Shown here: positions 1 through 12,390 of the stretch, piece after piece
Position numbering within the stretch: the first letter of the stretch is position 1
Layout of the letters: each line of letters opens with the position of its first letter
Origin: Hoplostethus atlanticus
Lineage: Eukaryota > Chordata > Actinopteri > Trachichthyiformes > Trachichthyidae
Assembly: GCA_034670405.1 (NCBI GenBank)
Contig: JAXDDX010000011.1
Span: forward strand, 5,031,001-5,095,000
DNA length: 64,000 bases
Direction of reading: 5' to 3'
Program-made: the position numbers and the translations under genes
Notes under the pieces: model-generated
Databases searched by the model: none
The model's input: the letters and a program-made list of their open reading frames with translations, nothing else
What the model was told of the DNA's origin: nothing

Positions 1-545
1 GCGTCAGCATGTTCCTGCTATCCAGCACGGCCAGCAAGCACCCGTCCACCGTCACCACCTTCAGCGGCGTCGTCATCCTCGTCGGCTACATCGTCTTCGA
101 CAGCTTCACCTCCAACTGGCAGGACAACATGTTCAAATACAAGATGTCCCCGGTGCAGATGATGTTTGGGGTCAACCTGTTCTCCTGCCTCTTCACCACG
201 GGCTCGCTGCTGGAGCAGGGCGCCTTCTTCGACTCGCTGGCCTTCATGACGCGCCACTCGGAGTTCGCCTTCCACGCCGTGCTGCTGTCCATCTGCTCGG
301 CATGCGGCCAGCTCTTCATCTTCTACACCATCAACCAGTTCGGCGCCGCCGTCTTCACCATCATCATGACCCTGCGGCAGGCCATCGCCATTCTGCTCTC
401 CTGCTTCCTTTACGGGCACGCCGTCACCTTGGTGGGCGGCTTTGGCGTCGGCGTCGTTTTCCTGGCGCTTTTCCTGCGGGTGTATGCGCGCAGCCGCATG
501 AAGGCGGGCCGGAGGTCAGCGCAGCCCCTCGCACAGAAGGTGTAG
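1..545 (+). CDS. slc35b2: Adenosine 3'-phospho 5'-phosphosulfate transporter 1, last exon (partial)
   Basis: This is the C-terminal exon of the Golgi PAPS transporter, which imports the sulfate donor PAPS into the Golgi lumen for sulfation of glycans and proteins. The frame is open from base 3 and ends at the TAG at 543-545; no start is present because the gene begins left of the window. About 180 residues are seen, with hydrophobic helices and family motifs such as [35 protein letters not shown] and FTIIMTLRQ. The tail ends in QKV, as in vertebrate SLC35B2. The match to SLC35B2 is close along the whole exon, and the closer paralogues such as SLC35B3 are less similar. It lies tail to tail with hsp90ab1, the same arrangement as in human. 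Confidence 0.93.
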   Translation, partial: VSMFLLSSTASKHPSTVTTFSGVVILVGYIVFDSFTSNWQDNMFKYKMSPVQMMFGVNLFSCLFTTGSLLEQGAFFDSLAFMTRHSEFAFHAVLLSICSACGQLFIFYTINQFGAAVFTIIMTLRQAIAILLSCFLYGHAVTLVGGFGVGVVFLALFLRVYARSRMKAGRRSAQPLAQKV

Positions 546-2625
546 GACTCGCATCAAACTGTGAACTGAGGCCACGCTTTCTGTGGTGCTTTTTGTCCAT
601 TTGTGTGTATTGGTTGACTTTTTATAACCGTTCTTTTCCATGGGTTTTTGTTTTCTTTAGCAACGGTACAGAAAGGGATTCTGCAATTGTTTTTTTTTTT
701 GAAGGTATTGGACTCGGCTCTTACACGAAGATGCCCCCAAGGGGTCAGTGACACTTTACTGACCAGCAGTCACAGGATTTTTGAGTGCCTGTAAAATTGG
801 CAAATTGCCCTTCAACTCCATATAGTTGAATCTTTTTACTCAAACCACCATATGTGGCTTATGCAGCCAATTAAAGGTTACTGTGACAATGAAAGATGTC
901 TGTGAAACTCATGGGACGTTGGAGGAATCGAACCCCCGTGATTTTGGTACATTTCAGTCTGTCCATCACTTTTCTGTACAACTTTGTTGCTCAAGGCAGT
1001 GAAACAATTGTAAAATGTAACTACTTTTTTCAGCATCATGGCATGATGGTGTAACATGATGCACCAATTAACCAGTTAAACATCAGGTTATACTGACCAA
1101 TAATAATGTTTATTTTCTTGATTGTTGTTATGTCTTTGAAGTGATGACGAGAGAGATTACTGGGACTTTTATTTTGACACATTTGGCAGCATGCTATGCC
1201 AGCAGATGCGTTTTATGTTTGTTTTAGTCATTTTATTTTTGTTTTTTATTTGTCAAGTCAAAGTCAATCGTGTTTGAACATTATAGCCCCGCTATTATAC
1301 TTTAGAATTCATAAGGAATTTTATTTCTGCCCTTAAATTGTCTACGCAGCTGAATAAGCGCACCACCAAAAAGTTTTCGACACTAAAACACTAATCAAAA
1401 TTCTGACAAATAAAATGTATTGAACCCGTTGAGCGCTTAGACTAAACACACAGCCTTATATTGTTCATTTCATCCAGTAGTCCCTTAGTTTAAATGCTAC
1501 ACTTGTTGGTGTTTCTCACAAAGTGTTGTTCTCTATGCATTTATTTTGAAGCGTTTATTTGATGATGTTGCCCGTTAAATCGACTTAATCCCACATGTTT
1601 GAACAGACGGTCGCCTCCCTCCGTCCGCCTGCGACGACTTTAGAGTTTCTGCCTTTTGGATCATCACGTCGCGGTGGAAAAGCAAACAGAGCCGGCGTTG
1701 ATCTGTCAGTCCTCCACGTTGGAGCGCGTGATCCTTTATGTTGCTTACTGCAGGATTGTTTGATTCTGATCTTGTGACACCTTCTGCGCACATTACTGTT
1801 TTGTTCTTCGTTAAAGGTATTTTGACATGGTTAGGAATACGACAATACAAAATATCAACTGCTAGTGTGTTGAAAACAACACAACTCTGTAATGGAGAGA
1901 GTGCTAACTTATGAACATTAAAAAAATGAGTTTATATTATTTTGGTAAGGTAAAGTTATAGCCTATCGTACACAGGTGACCACATATGTAACGTTATCAT
2001 TTTCACCGAATCGGCAGGCTTTTTTTTTCAGAATTGAAAAGGATTTTAGAGTGAAGTATTGTTTTCTGCCGTTAGATATTTTATTTTATTAAAACAAAAA
2101 TTTGAAATTTGTACACAAAACAACTTGTGGTTAACGGAGTCAGAACTGAGTAGACCCGTGGTGGGCGCTGTGTTGACGCTCCGCCAATAGAAATGAATGG
2201 ACCTCCGGTGTACGTAACATGCCAAATGAAATACCCCAAAACTTATCTTATTTCTCTGTGCTCTTCCCAACACGTTTTAATTTCTAGGTTTTTAAAAACT
2301 TGAGCAAAAAAATCATGTCAGTATACCTTTTAAGTCATTGGTTGTTGTTGTTTTTTTTAAACCTACTTGTCTGTTCTGTGCTTTTGAAAAGAAATGTTTT
2401 GCGGCATCTACTTTAGTGTTTCATGTGAATTTTTGGAAGAAGACTGAGTGGATGATGTTGATGCTTCATGAGATTGTGTGAAGACGGGCTGGCGGGGGGG
2501 AGTGGCGGGGCTTGCAGCACAGAATGCATACAAGGGAAACATGATGTAACTGGTACCTTGTTTTTATTATTGTAGTATTTCCTCTAGCAACTGGATTAAT
2601 AATAAAATACATTAAATTAACTCAA
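546..2625 (+). other. slc35b2: slc35b2 3' untranslated region, two possible ends
   Basis: Non-coding AT-rich sequence follows the slc35b2 stop. Two AATAAA-type signals are seen, at 1409-1414 and 2601-2606. The second is followed by a T/GT-rich stretch. Which one is used cannot be told from sequence alone. No other gene is seen in the interval. Confidence 0.45.
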
Positions 2626-5489
2626 ACGAACGTACCTTTATTGGAGTGGATTGTTTTCATTGCTGGATGTGCAGAAGGATGTGAAGTGGTCCAAATCACA
2701 AACTAGACATCACTTAAGCCTAATGAACAAGAAGACGGCGTTAAAGAGCTCTTTGCATGCCGTTTCTAAACTGATTCATAATGGGGACCACTGGGATGAT
2801 TCAACACCCGACCGGTGGCTGGGTTTGACTGATGTGTGTGTGCAACATTTCCCCCTGTTGGTGCATCTTCCATCTCGGTGGGGGAACTTCCCCTTGCCTC
2901 TCATCTCGCAACGTCCTACACCCCATCTGGTGTGGAGCGGCGTTTCGTGACGCCAGTGTCTCTGGGTCCTCTTTTCAATAATGTGAATGAAGACGGAGAG
3001 AAGAGGTGGGGGTGGGGGTGGGGTTAAAAGAGGCTGCAGACATGTAGACCTCTTTCTGAAACCAGTCACTCTGGGTTCTCGCTCTGACTGGCAGGATGAC
3101 AGGGGTTAAATGTTGAGTCCTTTTTTTACCCGGTGAACTTTTATGCTGAGCACGCTGATTCAGCCCTGGGACAGCACAACTGCAGACTTCCTCTGGCGGC
3201 CGCCGGGGCTGCTGGGAATTGAAGCGCCTTTCTCAAGGGCACCTTGAGAGTAGTCATCGAGGGAAAAGGGGAAATTGTTAAATCATTTACTTTGCCCCTC
3301 CCTCCCCTGACCTTCCCAGCTGGTGACCTGGGATTTGACCCGAGGAGCCCTCTGGCCTCGAGCCTGCCTTCGCCACCTTTGAGTTCACCACCACCCACTC
3401 TGTTACTGTACCAGTGGAAAATAAATATCGCGTGTGAATTTATGACTGACACCCAGTCATAAAGGTTATCGTTTTCGTGGGTTGTGCTCTTTTGTCATTA
3501 TTGGAGGTTCAGCGTCTCTGGTGCAGGGCTTTTATCTGAAGATCTGGCTTCCTCCCTCCTCGGCGTGGGTGGTATCCTGTTCCTGTCTGTAGTATTTCCC
3601 AGGTATCGTAAAATATGTGCACAAACACTAGTAACTATGGCCGCTGTGTAAACTAATGGCCTGTGAGTAGTGCACACTTTCACTTTCAGCGTTTCTGGCA
3701 TTTTGCGTTGCAAATGTCATGGGAAGCATAATGCCTCCTCTTGTATTTTCTACCCAGGTGTGGTTACTGCAGTTGAGTCTTATCTCATCTCAAGTGTCTG
3801 CAGACGCTCCTGTCCTGTGTTTGTATAAAACCACACTTCATTGTGGTGCTCTGTTTTTGTGGCTGAGGCACTACAGGTATTATTTGAGGGCAGCCTTTTT
3901 TTGAGCTCAACGTGGAATATGCACACACACAAGCAGGCAGACCAATATTTTTTTTGTATTAGTCTAGAATCAACCGAATCAAATCAATTTACCCAGCATT
4001 CACGGTGTTCCTCAAACATGACCTGGGACGCTCCAATCAACACTTTTTGAGACTTTTCATGCCATTTCTGCTTTATTATATAACGTTCGGTGGAAAGCGA
4101 CGTGAAATATAGAAAGAGGGAAATGACACGCTACAAAAGGTCACAAGCCGGATTCAAAACTGTGAAATTACCGGCACATTGTGCTCCCTGGCCCACTGAA
4201 CCGCCAGGAAGCCCCCTAATCAATGCACTCGACACTTGTGGGTAGAAAGCAGATTTACACAGCAGAGCAAACGTTTCCACAGGAAGTCTCTGGTGAATTG
4301 ATGAGGCAAGACAGACAAAAGACAAACCATGTCAGATTCATAATGTAGACAAACTTGAAATACAGTTTTATTTTGAAATAACCTGACCAGGTGTGATTTG
4401 TTGAAGCCACTTCAGTCATGTGGAGATACAGAAGCTTCTAGAAGGATTTGTTTTTTAAAATATTTTGTACACTGGAGGTGCACAGAACAGCAATCTGCCG
4501 TCAACGTTTCTGAATGACGCTGCCGAAGTCCCCCCACTATCGCTTTGACTGAAGACGGTGTGTGAGGTGGGCAGGAGGGAGAGACGCCCACACTGCTACA
4601 GATTTTACTCTTTTACGTGACAGTAAAAAAAAAAATGCTGCGTTGCCTCCCCCTCACATTACAAAACACATGACTTCAAGGAAAAGGACATCCTCGACAT
4701 TTCCTTCAACGAGTTCTGCTGAGGATGCCTCATACTTTAAAGAAATTCACTCATTTATATGCCTACACAATGTGATTCAGTACCCGAGGCTTTTTAACGT
4801 TATGTTGACTGACACTGTCATTTCCCTTAAGTTCTTGTGTACGTGTAGTTCTCTACTGTGTGTCTGTTACTTTAGGCACATTTGGATCATGAAGCTCACT
4901 TTATATATGTTTTACATTCATAGTTATATCACTTGTGACATTAACTAACATTTCCTACATATTCATGTACTTTGATAACTTCACTGTAATATTTTCTCAA
5001 TCTCAGGCAAGGCAAATTCTGCCATTGGATTGCATTGAGCTTGAGAATTTATGGGAGGGGAAAAAAAAATACAAATAAAATAAAAAGTCAATTAGTGGAA
5101 ATATTTCTGTTCTTCATTCTACAGGGACGTTTAAAAAATGGGAAGTTTATAAGTCTTTAAATAAAAGTAATCCCAAGAACACCATGAGCCTCCTGATATG
5201 ATCACGCTTGGTAATTTCTGTCAAGCATTTCCATAAAATGACTGGTCACGTGTAACTTTAGTATGGGACACAGCCCCACCTAGTGGCTGGTTCAGTGTAG
5301 CTGTTGCAGAAGGGCTTGTACAAGATGGTTTCATGTAAATAGGCTATCTGGCTCCATGGACATCCTATAAAGACCCTCTACTCAATTCCCAGTCCACTCC
5401 AGTTTAGCTTTCCATGGTTCCTCGTTAGCCCAAATGTTTCAGCCATGTTCAGTCACCCTGATAAAGAAGTAGACAGGTACAACATAGAA
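2626..5489. other. Intergenic region between slc35b2 and hsp90ab1
   Basis: The two genes converge here. Short open frames exist on both strands but none resembles a known protein or has a convincing exon structure. The DNA is AT-rich with poly-T and poly-A runs. I see no repeat with clear ends and no RNA gene. Confidence 0.5.
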
Positions 5490-5954
5490 CTTACGGTATT
5501 ACATCTTTAATTTTTTGCAAAACAAAAAGACTGAATACAGACAAGCCTGAACTCAGGCAAAGGAATCTTGCAGTCCTCTCCATGCAGCGTGCAGTGTTGC
5601 ACATGAGCAGAATCCACCCAAACCCTCTCCAGACCGTCTGATAATGGAATGTGCCATTCCCCATGTTCACACATCTACCAGTCCAACATTTAAAACTCAG
5701 TGCAACAGGGTACTTGTTAAACAAATGTGTTGGTCACCAAGAACTTCTACCATATACAGCAAAATCAAAACCGCTTTTTCTAAGTCTTGCAAAGTAAGGC
5801 TCTAGATGAGAGCAGCACTGGTCCACCGGACGACATATTACATTTTTTGTTGTTGTTTTTTTTTTTTTTTTTTAAACCGAAGTGACTTGACCAGGTTCCC
5901 CAGTCAGATGTACAATTGAAAAAGTGAGGCTAAAGGGTTAAATCTGAAGTTGTT
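5490..5954 (-). other. hsp90ab1: hsp90ab1 3' untranslated region
   Basis: Reading leftwards from the stop codon at 5957-5955, the transcript probably ends near 5490. An ATTAAA-type signal on the minus strand is seen at about 5507-5512. The end point is inferred. Confidence 0.4.
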
Positions 5955-8900
5955 TTAATCCACTTCTTCCATGCGTGACGCATCGTCGTCATCTTCTAGT
6001 GGAGGAATCACATCTGGGGCGGGTGTAGAGACGGGCTCTTCTGTGGGCACCTCGTCGTCATCGATACCTGGAGGTGGAACAGGAATTGGGGCATTTGTTA
6101 GATTTTAAACATTGTAGGAGCCTAAACACTTTGCCAAACTGTTGCATCTCCAGTTCAAAATAGGTTGGAGTTATGCCATCCCCCTCATGACTAGTGACTT
6201 ACCCAGTCCGAGTTTGATCATCCTGTAGATGCGGTTGGAGTGGGTCTGTGGATCGTCCAGGGAGAAGCCCGAGGACAGCAGAGCGGTTTCGAACAGCAGG
6301 ATGACCAGGTCCTTCACTGCCTTGTCGTTCTTGTCGACGTCAGCTTTCTGCCTGAGAGTCTCCACGATGGGGTGGTCAGGGTTGATCTCCAGGTGCTTCT
6401 TGGCCATCATGTAGCCCATGGTGGAGTTGTCCCTGAGTGCCTGGGCCTTCATGATCCTCTCCATATTGGCTGTCCAACCGTAAGTGCTCGTCACGATGCA
6501 GCAGGGGGATGAAACCAGTCTGTTGGATACTGTCACCTGGAGGAGAGCCAGAGCAGAGCATGTTAAGGAAGGAGGATAAGCCAAGAAATGCTGCGTAGCA
6601 CTTCTACAAGCAAGCGGACCTACTTAAAAACAAAGATTTTAGTCAGGGTGCAGGGTAAAGTCAAGTTAATAAAAGCATGCGTAGCAGTCATGTTAGATGC
6701 AACTCCTACACACATCAGGGTGTTACATTAACACCAGCCACATGCTGTTAAAATATTTGCTGGTGGCCAATTCCACCAGCACCTTAGTGTTCCTCAAGAT
6801 AAAGATCCACTGCATATAACAAAGAAAACACCCTTTCAGCTGGTAATAAAGCAGTGACTGGTGAAATTTTGATTCAGTCACTGTCAGAGGTAAAGATGGT
6901 TAGTTTCACACCCTGCAAACTGTCCAAATATAAATACACGCCACAAATTTCATTTTCACCAGTACTGGTCTAGCTTTTCTGGGTGTGCCACATCAGTCTG
7001 GAAACAAAAACTAGTCATAGCACTTTTGGCATCCACAACCAACAAGTCCAGTCAAGGCACACTCAAAACGCCACACGAGTCTACCGGGGCCACCCTTAGG
7101 CTACATGAACTCACCAGAGTACAAATCTAGGGTCAGTTAGGGGACCTGTTACCAAAAAAACAACAACAGTAAACTGTAGTCCTGGATTTCATAAGATGAA
7201 TCCTAAAAACTTAGTGGAATTAAGGTCAGCAAATGAATGACTGATGAGGGAATTTAGACAAGTGTTCAGATTACTGACCTTCTCTACTTTCTTGTCAAGG
7301 ATCTCCTTCATGAGCTTGCAGAGGTTTTCAAACTTGGTCTTGTCCTCCTCCATTTTCTTCTTCTCCTCCTCATCCTCGGGGAGCTCCAGGCCCTCTTTGG
7401 TGACAGAGACCAGGCTCTTGCCATCAAACTCCTTCAGCTGCTGGACACAGTACTCGTCAATGGGCTCGGTCATGTACAGGACCTCGAAGCCGCGCTTGCG
7501 AACGCGCTCCACGAAGGCAGAGTTGGCCACCTGATCCTTGCTCTCACCTTGGAAAGTGAATAAAACAATTAAGGACCTTGCTAAACTACTTAATTTCACT
7601 CAACATGTTCATGCATACTGTAGCACTTTTTCAAAAGCAAGTACCTCAGTAAAGAACATAAGGTAAATGCATTTAAAAACAAAGTCAACTTGAATTATGC
7701 AGCAGACAAAGACCCACCAGTGATGTAGTAGATGGACTTCTGGTTTTCCTTCATGCGGGTGAGGTACTCTGTGAGGGAGGTCATCTCATCTCCAGACTGG
7801 GAGCTGTGGTAGCGCAGAAGCTCAGACAGCTTCTTGCGGTTCTGAGAGTCCTCATGGATGCCCAGCTACAGACAGATTGGTTTTTAGGCATTTCGAATAA
7901 ATCTTTATGCAACTGATGTCCATCACTGGCTGAGTTAATAACTTATCAGCAGCACATCATTCACTTTAAAATGCACAGCAAAAAACAATGTCTATAAACT
8001 CATCTAGCAGGTGCAAGTTAATATGCAGCTATTGATATACAAATTTAGGAAAAAAAGAAAAAAAAAAGTCCACTTTCTTTGGGTCAGGAATGTAAAAGTA
8101 TAACTTTTGCCAGCTGTAGGGTACAATACTACATTGTATTACTGGCCTGCATCTAAAAACTAGTTATGCTGCCTTAATGGAAGCTAGGGGGATAATGAAG
8201 ACAGCTAGATTAGAAAAACCTTTGGACTCCATTGAGATGCGCTGAAGACACGAGGAGGGCAATATGGGAGGAGAGCTTCCATTAAAAACGTACGTTTCCC
8301 AAATAAGTTTACATCAATAAGTTGCTTAGTGTTTCTAATAGTCACCTTGAGATTCTTTGAGAAGCCATCGTAGAACTTCTTGTAGTTCTCCTTGTCCTCA
8401 GCCAGTTCGGCAAAGAGCTCCAGACACTTCTTGACGATGTTCTTGCGGATGACCTTGAGGATCTTGCTCTGCTGCAGCATCTCTCTGGAGATGTTGAGGG
8501 GCAGGTCCTCAGAGTCCACCACACCACGCACAAAGTCTAGAGGGGGAACACGACATGGCTCATTAGGACCGACTACCAAAAGACTTTTCCGTCTGAATCT
8601 GGATGGTCCTGTGTAGCTCAAGGGATAGGGCATGTCATGGTATTGTGACACTTTGGATAAAGACCTCCAAGTTGCATGTTAGGCATGTCAAATAATGGGA
8701 ATTGAATTTAAAAGAAAAAAAAAAAAAAAGAAAAAACACAGCTGCCTTCAAATCAGAGCCCAGAATAGCAACTGAAAATTAAATGTTTGGTTCCAAAATC
8801 AAGCCTAATGTGGGAAAGAGACACCTACTTTTCACCACATCATTTAAAACTACTTTTAAAAGAATTTATTAGCGTTAGCCAACAATTTCCCCCAAAATTG

Positions 8901-11158
8901 TGGGAGTGAGTTCATCAAATGTACTGTCTAGTTCACTTACTGAGGTACTCAGGAATGAGCTCTTCACAGCTGTCCATGATGAAGACTCTCCTGACGTATA
9001 GCTTGATGTTGTTCTTCTTTTTCTTGTTCTCAAAGAGGTCAAAGGGTGCACGGCGAGGAATGAAGAGTAGAGCGCGGAACTCAAGCTGGCCCTCCACTGA
9101 GAAGTGCTGTAGGGGGAGAAAGGAGGTGCTGGTTGAAGAGAAAAGCCCATATACACAAGTGTTTCCCCTGATTTTTGTAGCGGTGGTGATTTGGAACAAG
9201 TTGTGTTTTGGTCAGAGATACGAGTCTACACATACACCTGATTCTGTGTATACGTTACCTTGACGGCCAGGTGATCCTCCCAGTCATTGGTCAGACTCTT
9301 GTAGAACTCTCCATACTCCTCGTTGGTAATGTCATCAGGGTTCCTGGTCCAGATGGGCTTGGTCTTGTTCAGCTCCTCCTGGTCGATGTACTTCTCCTTG
9401 ATCTTCTTTTTCTTCTTCTTGTCCTTTTCTTTGGAATCCTCCTCATCATCTGAGCCCACGTCCTCAATCTTTGGCTTATCCTCACCGTCTTCCTTCTCCT
9501 CCTTCTCTGCCTTCTCCTCCTTCTCCTCTTTCTCCTCCTCAGCCTCGTCGTCGCTGATCTCCTTGTCGCGCTCCTTCTCCACCTACATAATCAGGACAGG
9601 ATTTTTAACTTTGCATGGATACAAGGATTTACTGATACAAGTTGTATCCTAGCTAAGACTGAAAATGACTAATCATTGACAAGCCAATCATATGATACTT
9701 ACAAACAGGGTGATGGGGTAACCAATGAACTGGGAGTGCTTCTTGACAACCTCTTTGATCCTCTTCTCCTCGACGTACTCTGTCTGGTCGTCCTTCATGT
9801 GCAGAATGACCTTGGTTCCACGGCCAATGGGCTCCCCTGAGAACAGAAGTGCAGTCATGAACACACCTTGTACTAAAACTTGTCAGCAGATGGGACTCTG
9901 AGGTAGTCACTTTCCACTAGGCGTTGTCCTTTCAATTTGTTTAACTGTCACCTTATCTGGTATTATGATTTTTCAATATGAAGTATAGCATATGGAGGTA
10001 CACAATGGCCCATATGGGGGGGGGGGGGGGGGGAGGAGACAATGTAAATAGAGTTCCATGTCCCTATGCTAAAGGACTCTCAAAACACAGTGGCTGTCAT
10101 TAAGTTCAACTTTTCAGACAGGGGTAATATAGACCTTGGGTGTGAAAATAGTTCCTAATCAGCAATTCTGTAATACAAGTAGTTCTCTTGGATGCGCATT
10201 TACATTAAATGTTTGCTTTCCTGAAATGCCAGGACACCTACCGGTGTCAACCTTGACTGTGAATGAGCCTCCGGCAGAGGACTCCCAGGCGTACTGCTCA
10301 TCGTCGTTGTGTTTAGTGATGACGACCACCCTCTCAGCAACCAAGTAGGCAGAGTAGAAACCCACACCAAACTGACCAATCATGGAGATGTCAGCTCCAG
10401 CCTAGAAGGGACATAATTACATATTGCATTCATGTTGTCTTGCACGTGTTTGCTGCTCAGTGTGAGATCATTTGATGACGTTCAAGTTGCCATGTCATCT
10501 TGCACCTTGTTAGAAAAAAATAAAAATAAAACTTTGCCCCTGGTCATGCGGTAATTTAAGATTATAGCTGGTATTCTAACATTCTTTCCCATGAATTAAA
10601 CTGCCCAGGCATTTTAATGTAGACTGCCATTTTTAAATCATATGGTTGCACATTAGGATTGTGAAACACTACTGTACCTGCAGGGCCTCCATGAAGGCCT
10701 TGGTGCCAGACTTGGCGATGGTACCCAGGTTGTTGATAAGGTCGGCTTTGGTCATGCCGATTCCAGTGTCAATGAGAGTCAGGGTGCGCTCAGCTGCATT
10801 AGGGATGACTTCAATCTTCAGCTCCTTGCCACTGTCCATCTTGGTGGGTTCAGTCAGACTTTCGTAGCGGATTTTGTCCAAAGCCTTTTTATATATTTTA
10901 AAAAAAAAAAAAAAAGGCACAACCCATCCATTATAATTAACATTAAAATAGACAATTGCGCCACTGAATAAGAGGAGAAAACACTTAACGATAAATGCCA
11001 AATCCTTCACTTACATCAGAGGCATTGGAGATCAACTCCCTGAGGAAGATCTCCTTGTTAGAATAGAAGGTGTTGATGATCAGGGACATAAGCTGAGCAA
11101 TCTCTGCCTGGAAGGCAAAGGTCTCAGCCTCCTCCTCTTGGTGCATTTCTTCAGGCAT
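5955..11158 (-). CDS. hsp90ab1: Heat shock protein 90-beta (cytosolic Hsp90, class B member 1)
   Basis: ATP-dependent dimeric chaperone of the cytosol that matures kinases, receptors and other clients. Eleven coding exons (minus strand): 11158-11015, 10884-10678, 10401-10242, 9836-9703, 9582-9259, 9106-8941, 8536-8346, 7865-7718, 7547-7279, 6536-6203, 6067-5955. All junctions are GT-AG with consistent phase and the exons sum to 2190 nt (729 aa plus stop; human 724). The protein starts MPEEMHQ. The GHKL ATPase motifs DTGIGMT and [12 protein letters not shown] are intact, followed by an acidic/lysine-rich linker (9582-9259 exon), the middle domain, and the C-terminal MEEVD that binds TPR co-chaperones. 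The linker is slightly longer than in human. The acceptor of the first coding exon lies directly before the ATG. The beta form is chosen over alpha because of MPEE and linker similarity. Confidence 0.97.
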
Positions 11159-12272
11159 CTGAGAAAGAAATCATGTTATGGGTTAGCATGTCATGGTGTA
11201 TTGTAATAAACAATTACAACATCAGTATTTGAGAAGGGATGGGGGTGGGGTGTCCGACAGATAACCATAGGTTGGAATTTGAAAGGTTTAAATGACACCA
11301 GGGCTTTTGTCAATATGGGTTGCATTTGCCATCATAATACAGCGACATGATTTGATCACATCCACACCCAGTTTCGTAACATTGTACATCTGCCCCCATC
11401 ACGGCGGAAGTAAGCCAACAACCAACATGGCGTCGTCCTACACACAATGGATTCTCCAAACACGTGCTGGGAAACGGCTAACGAAGAATTAACACAATAC
11501 AACTAGGAACCATTTATATACTGACTGGTTATTATTGAAACCCGTTTAGCAAATGTCGGAGCACATGTGGGGGCGACGACTACTAATCTACCGGGCCTAA
11601 AGCAGAGACGAACTCAGGTTCAGAACACGTTAAAACAATGACTTAATTTATCGTACAATACGTCGATCATTCAAAAGGTCACTTAATGCGTCCTTTACAG
11701 TAAAACCCAACATTAGCCATGTCACAGTGTGATTAAGCTAGTGGTATCTAACTAAACGGCCATTTTAAAACCCACACTGGCTAACGCTAGTAGCAATAAC
11801 GGATAATAAAAGTGAAATGGACGGATCTAGCGTAACCGAGTTGACCTTGCTGAGGAACAAAAAGATTTCTAGGGATCCCGGTCTAGGACTTGGGCCAACC
11901 AGGTCAAGTGTGCATTTAATCCGGGTAAATAAAGATAGTTAACGTTGTTATCCTTACCACACCTGCCTTGCCGCAAGGTAAGGTAAGACTGGCCTATGCA
12001 GATGCCGCAGCAGACGATTACATCTATGGGTCAGCGTATGGAAATCGATGTATAGAATTATAGCAGTTAACGTTAGGGGCTTTTGTATACAACTGTACAT
12101 ACAAGAGCTAGTTACAATCCGTTGGACAACAATGATGCCAATGTTACCGTCGTGGCTTCCCAATCGTCATTCACAACATATCTGGTTAAATAGCTTAGTG
12201 CTGATAACAAATACTCAGATATTAAGGGTGGATAGTTTATTCTACGAGCAAGCATGGCATTCATGTACATAC

Positions 12273-12390
12273 CTTGTGTGTTCCGTTGACTTTTCTTGAA
12301 TAAAATGCCACCAATGTACAGTCCCTACTGCTCTCTGACGCAGGAAAATTGAAAGGGACTTCCTTCTAAAAGACCGATATCTTTATAGCC
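12273..12390 (-). promoter_or_regulatory. hsp90ab1: hsp90ab1 TATA box and non-coding first exon
   Basis: On the minus strand a TATAAAG box lies at 12387-12381, so transcription should start near 12355. A good donor (CAAG then GTATGT) ends the non-coding exon at 12273, giving an exon of about 80 nt joined to the acceptor just before the ATG at 11158. A CCAAT sequence on the plus strand at 12534-12538 sits about 150 bp upstream. A heat-shock-element-like triplet near 12508-12521 is imperfect, so heat inducibility cannot be claimed. Confidence 0.6.

Noticed and set aside
2651-3069. Possible small gene between slc35b2 and hsp90ab1
   Set aside because: Overlapping frames on both strands have no recognisable domain, biased composition or conserved start context.
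8611-8650. tRNA gene in an hsp90ab1 intron
   Set aside because: TAGCTCAAGGG resembles a box A but no cloverleaf or box B follows; at most a SINE scrap.
9323-9652. Ser/Phe-rich plus-strand frame
   Set aside because: It is antisense to the hsp90ab1 charged-linker exon.
10017-10035. Poly-G run as a structured regulatory G-quadruplex
   Set aside because: A single uninterrupted G homopolymer in an intron is more likely a slippage tract, and its length may be unreliable.
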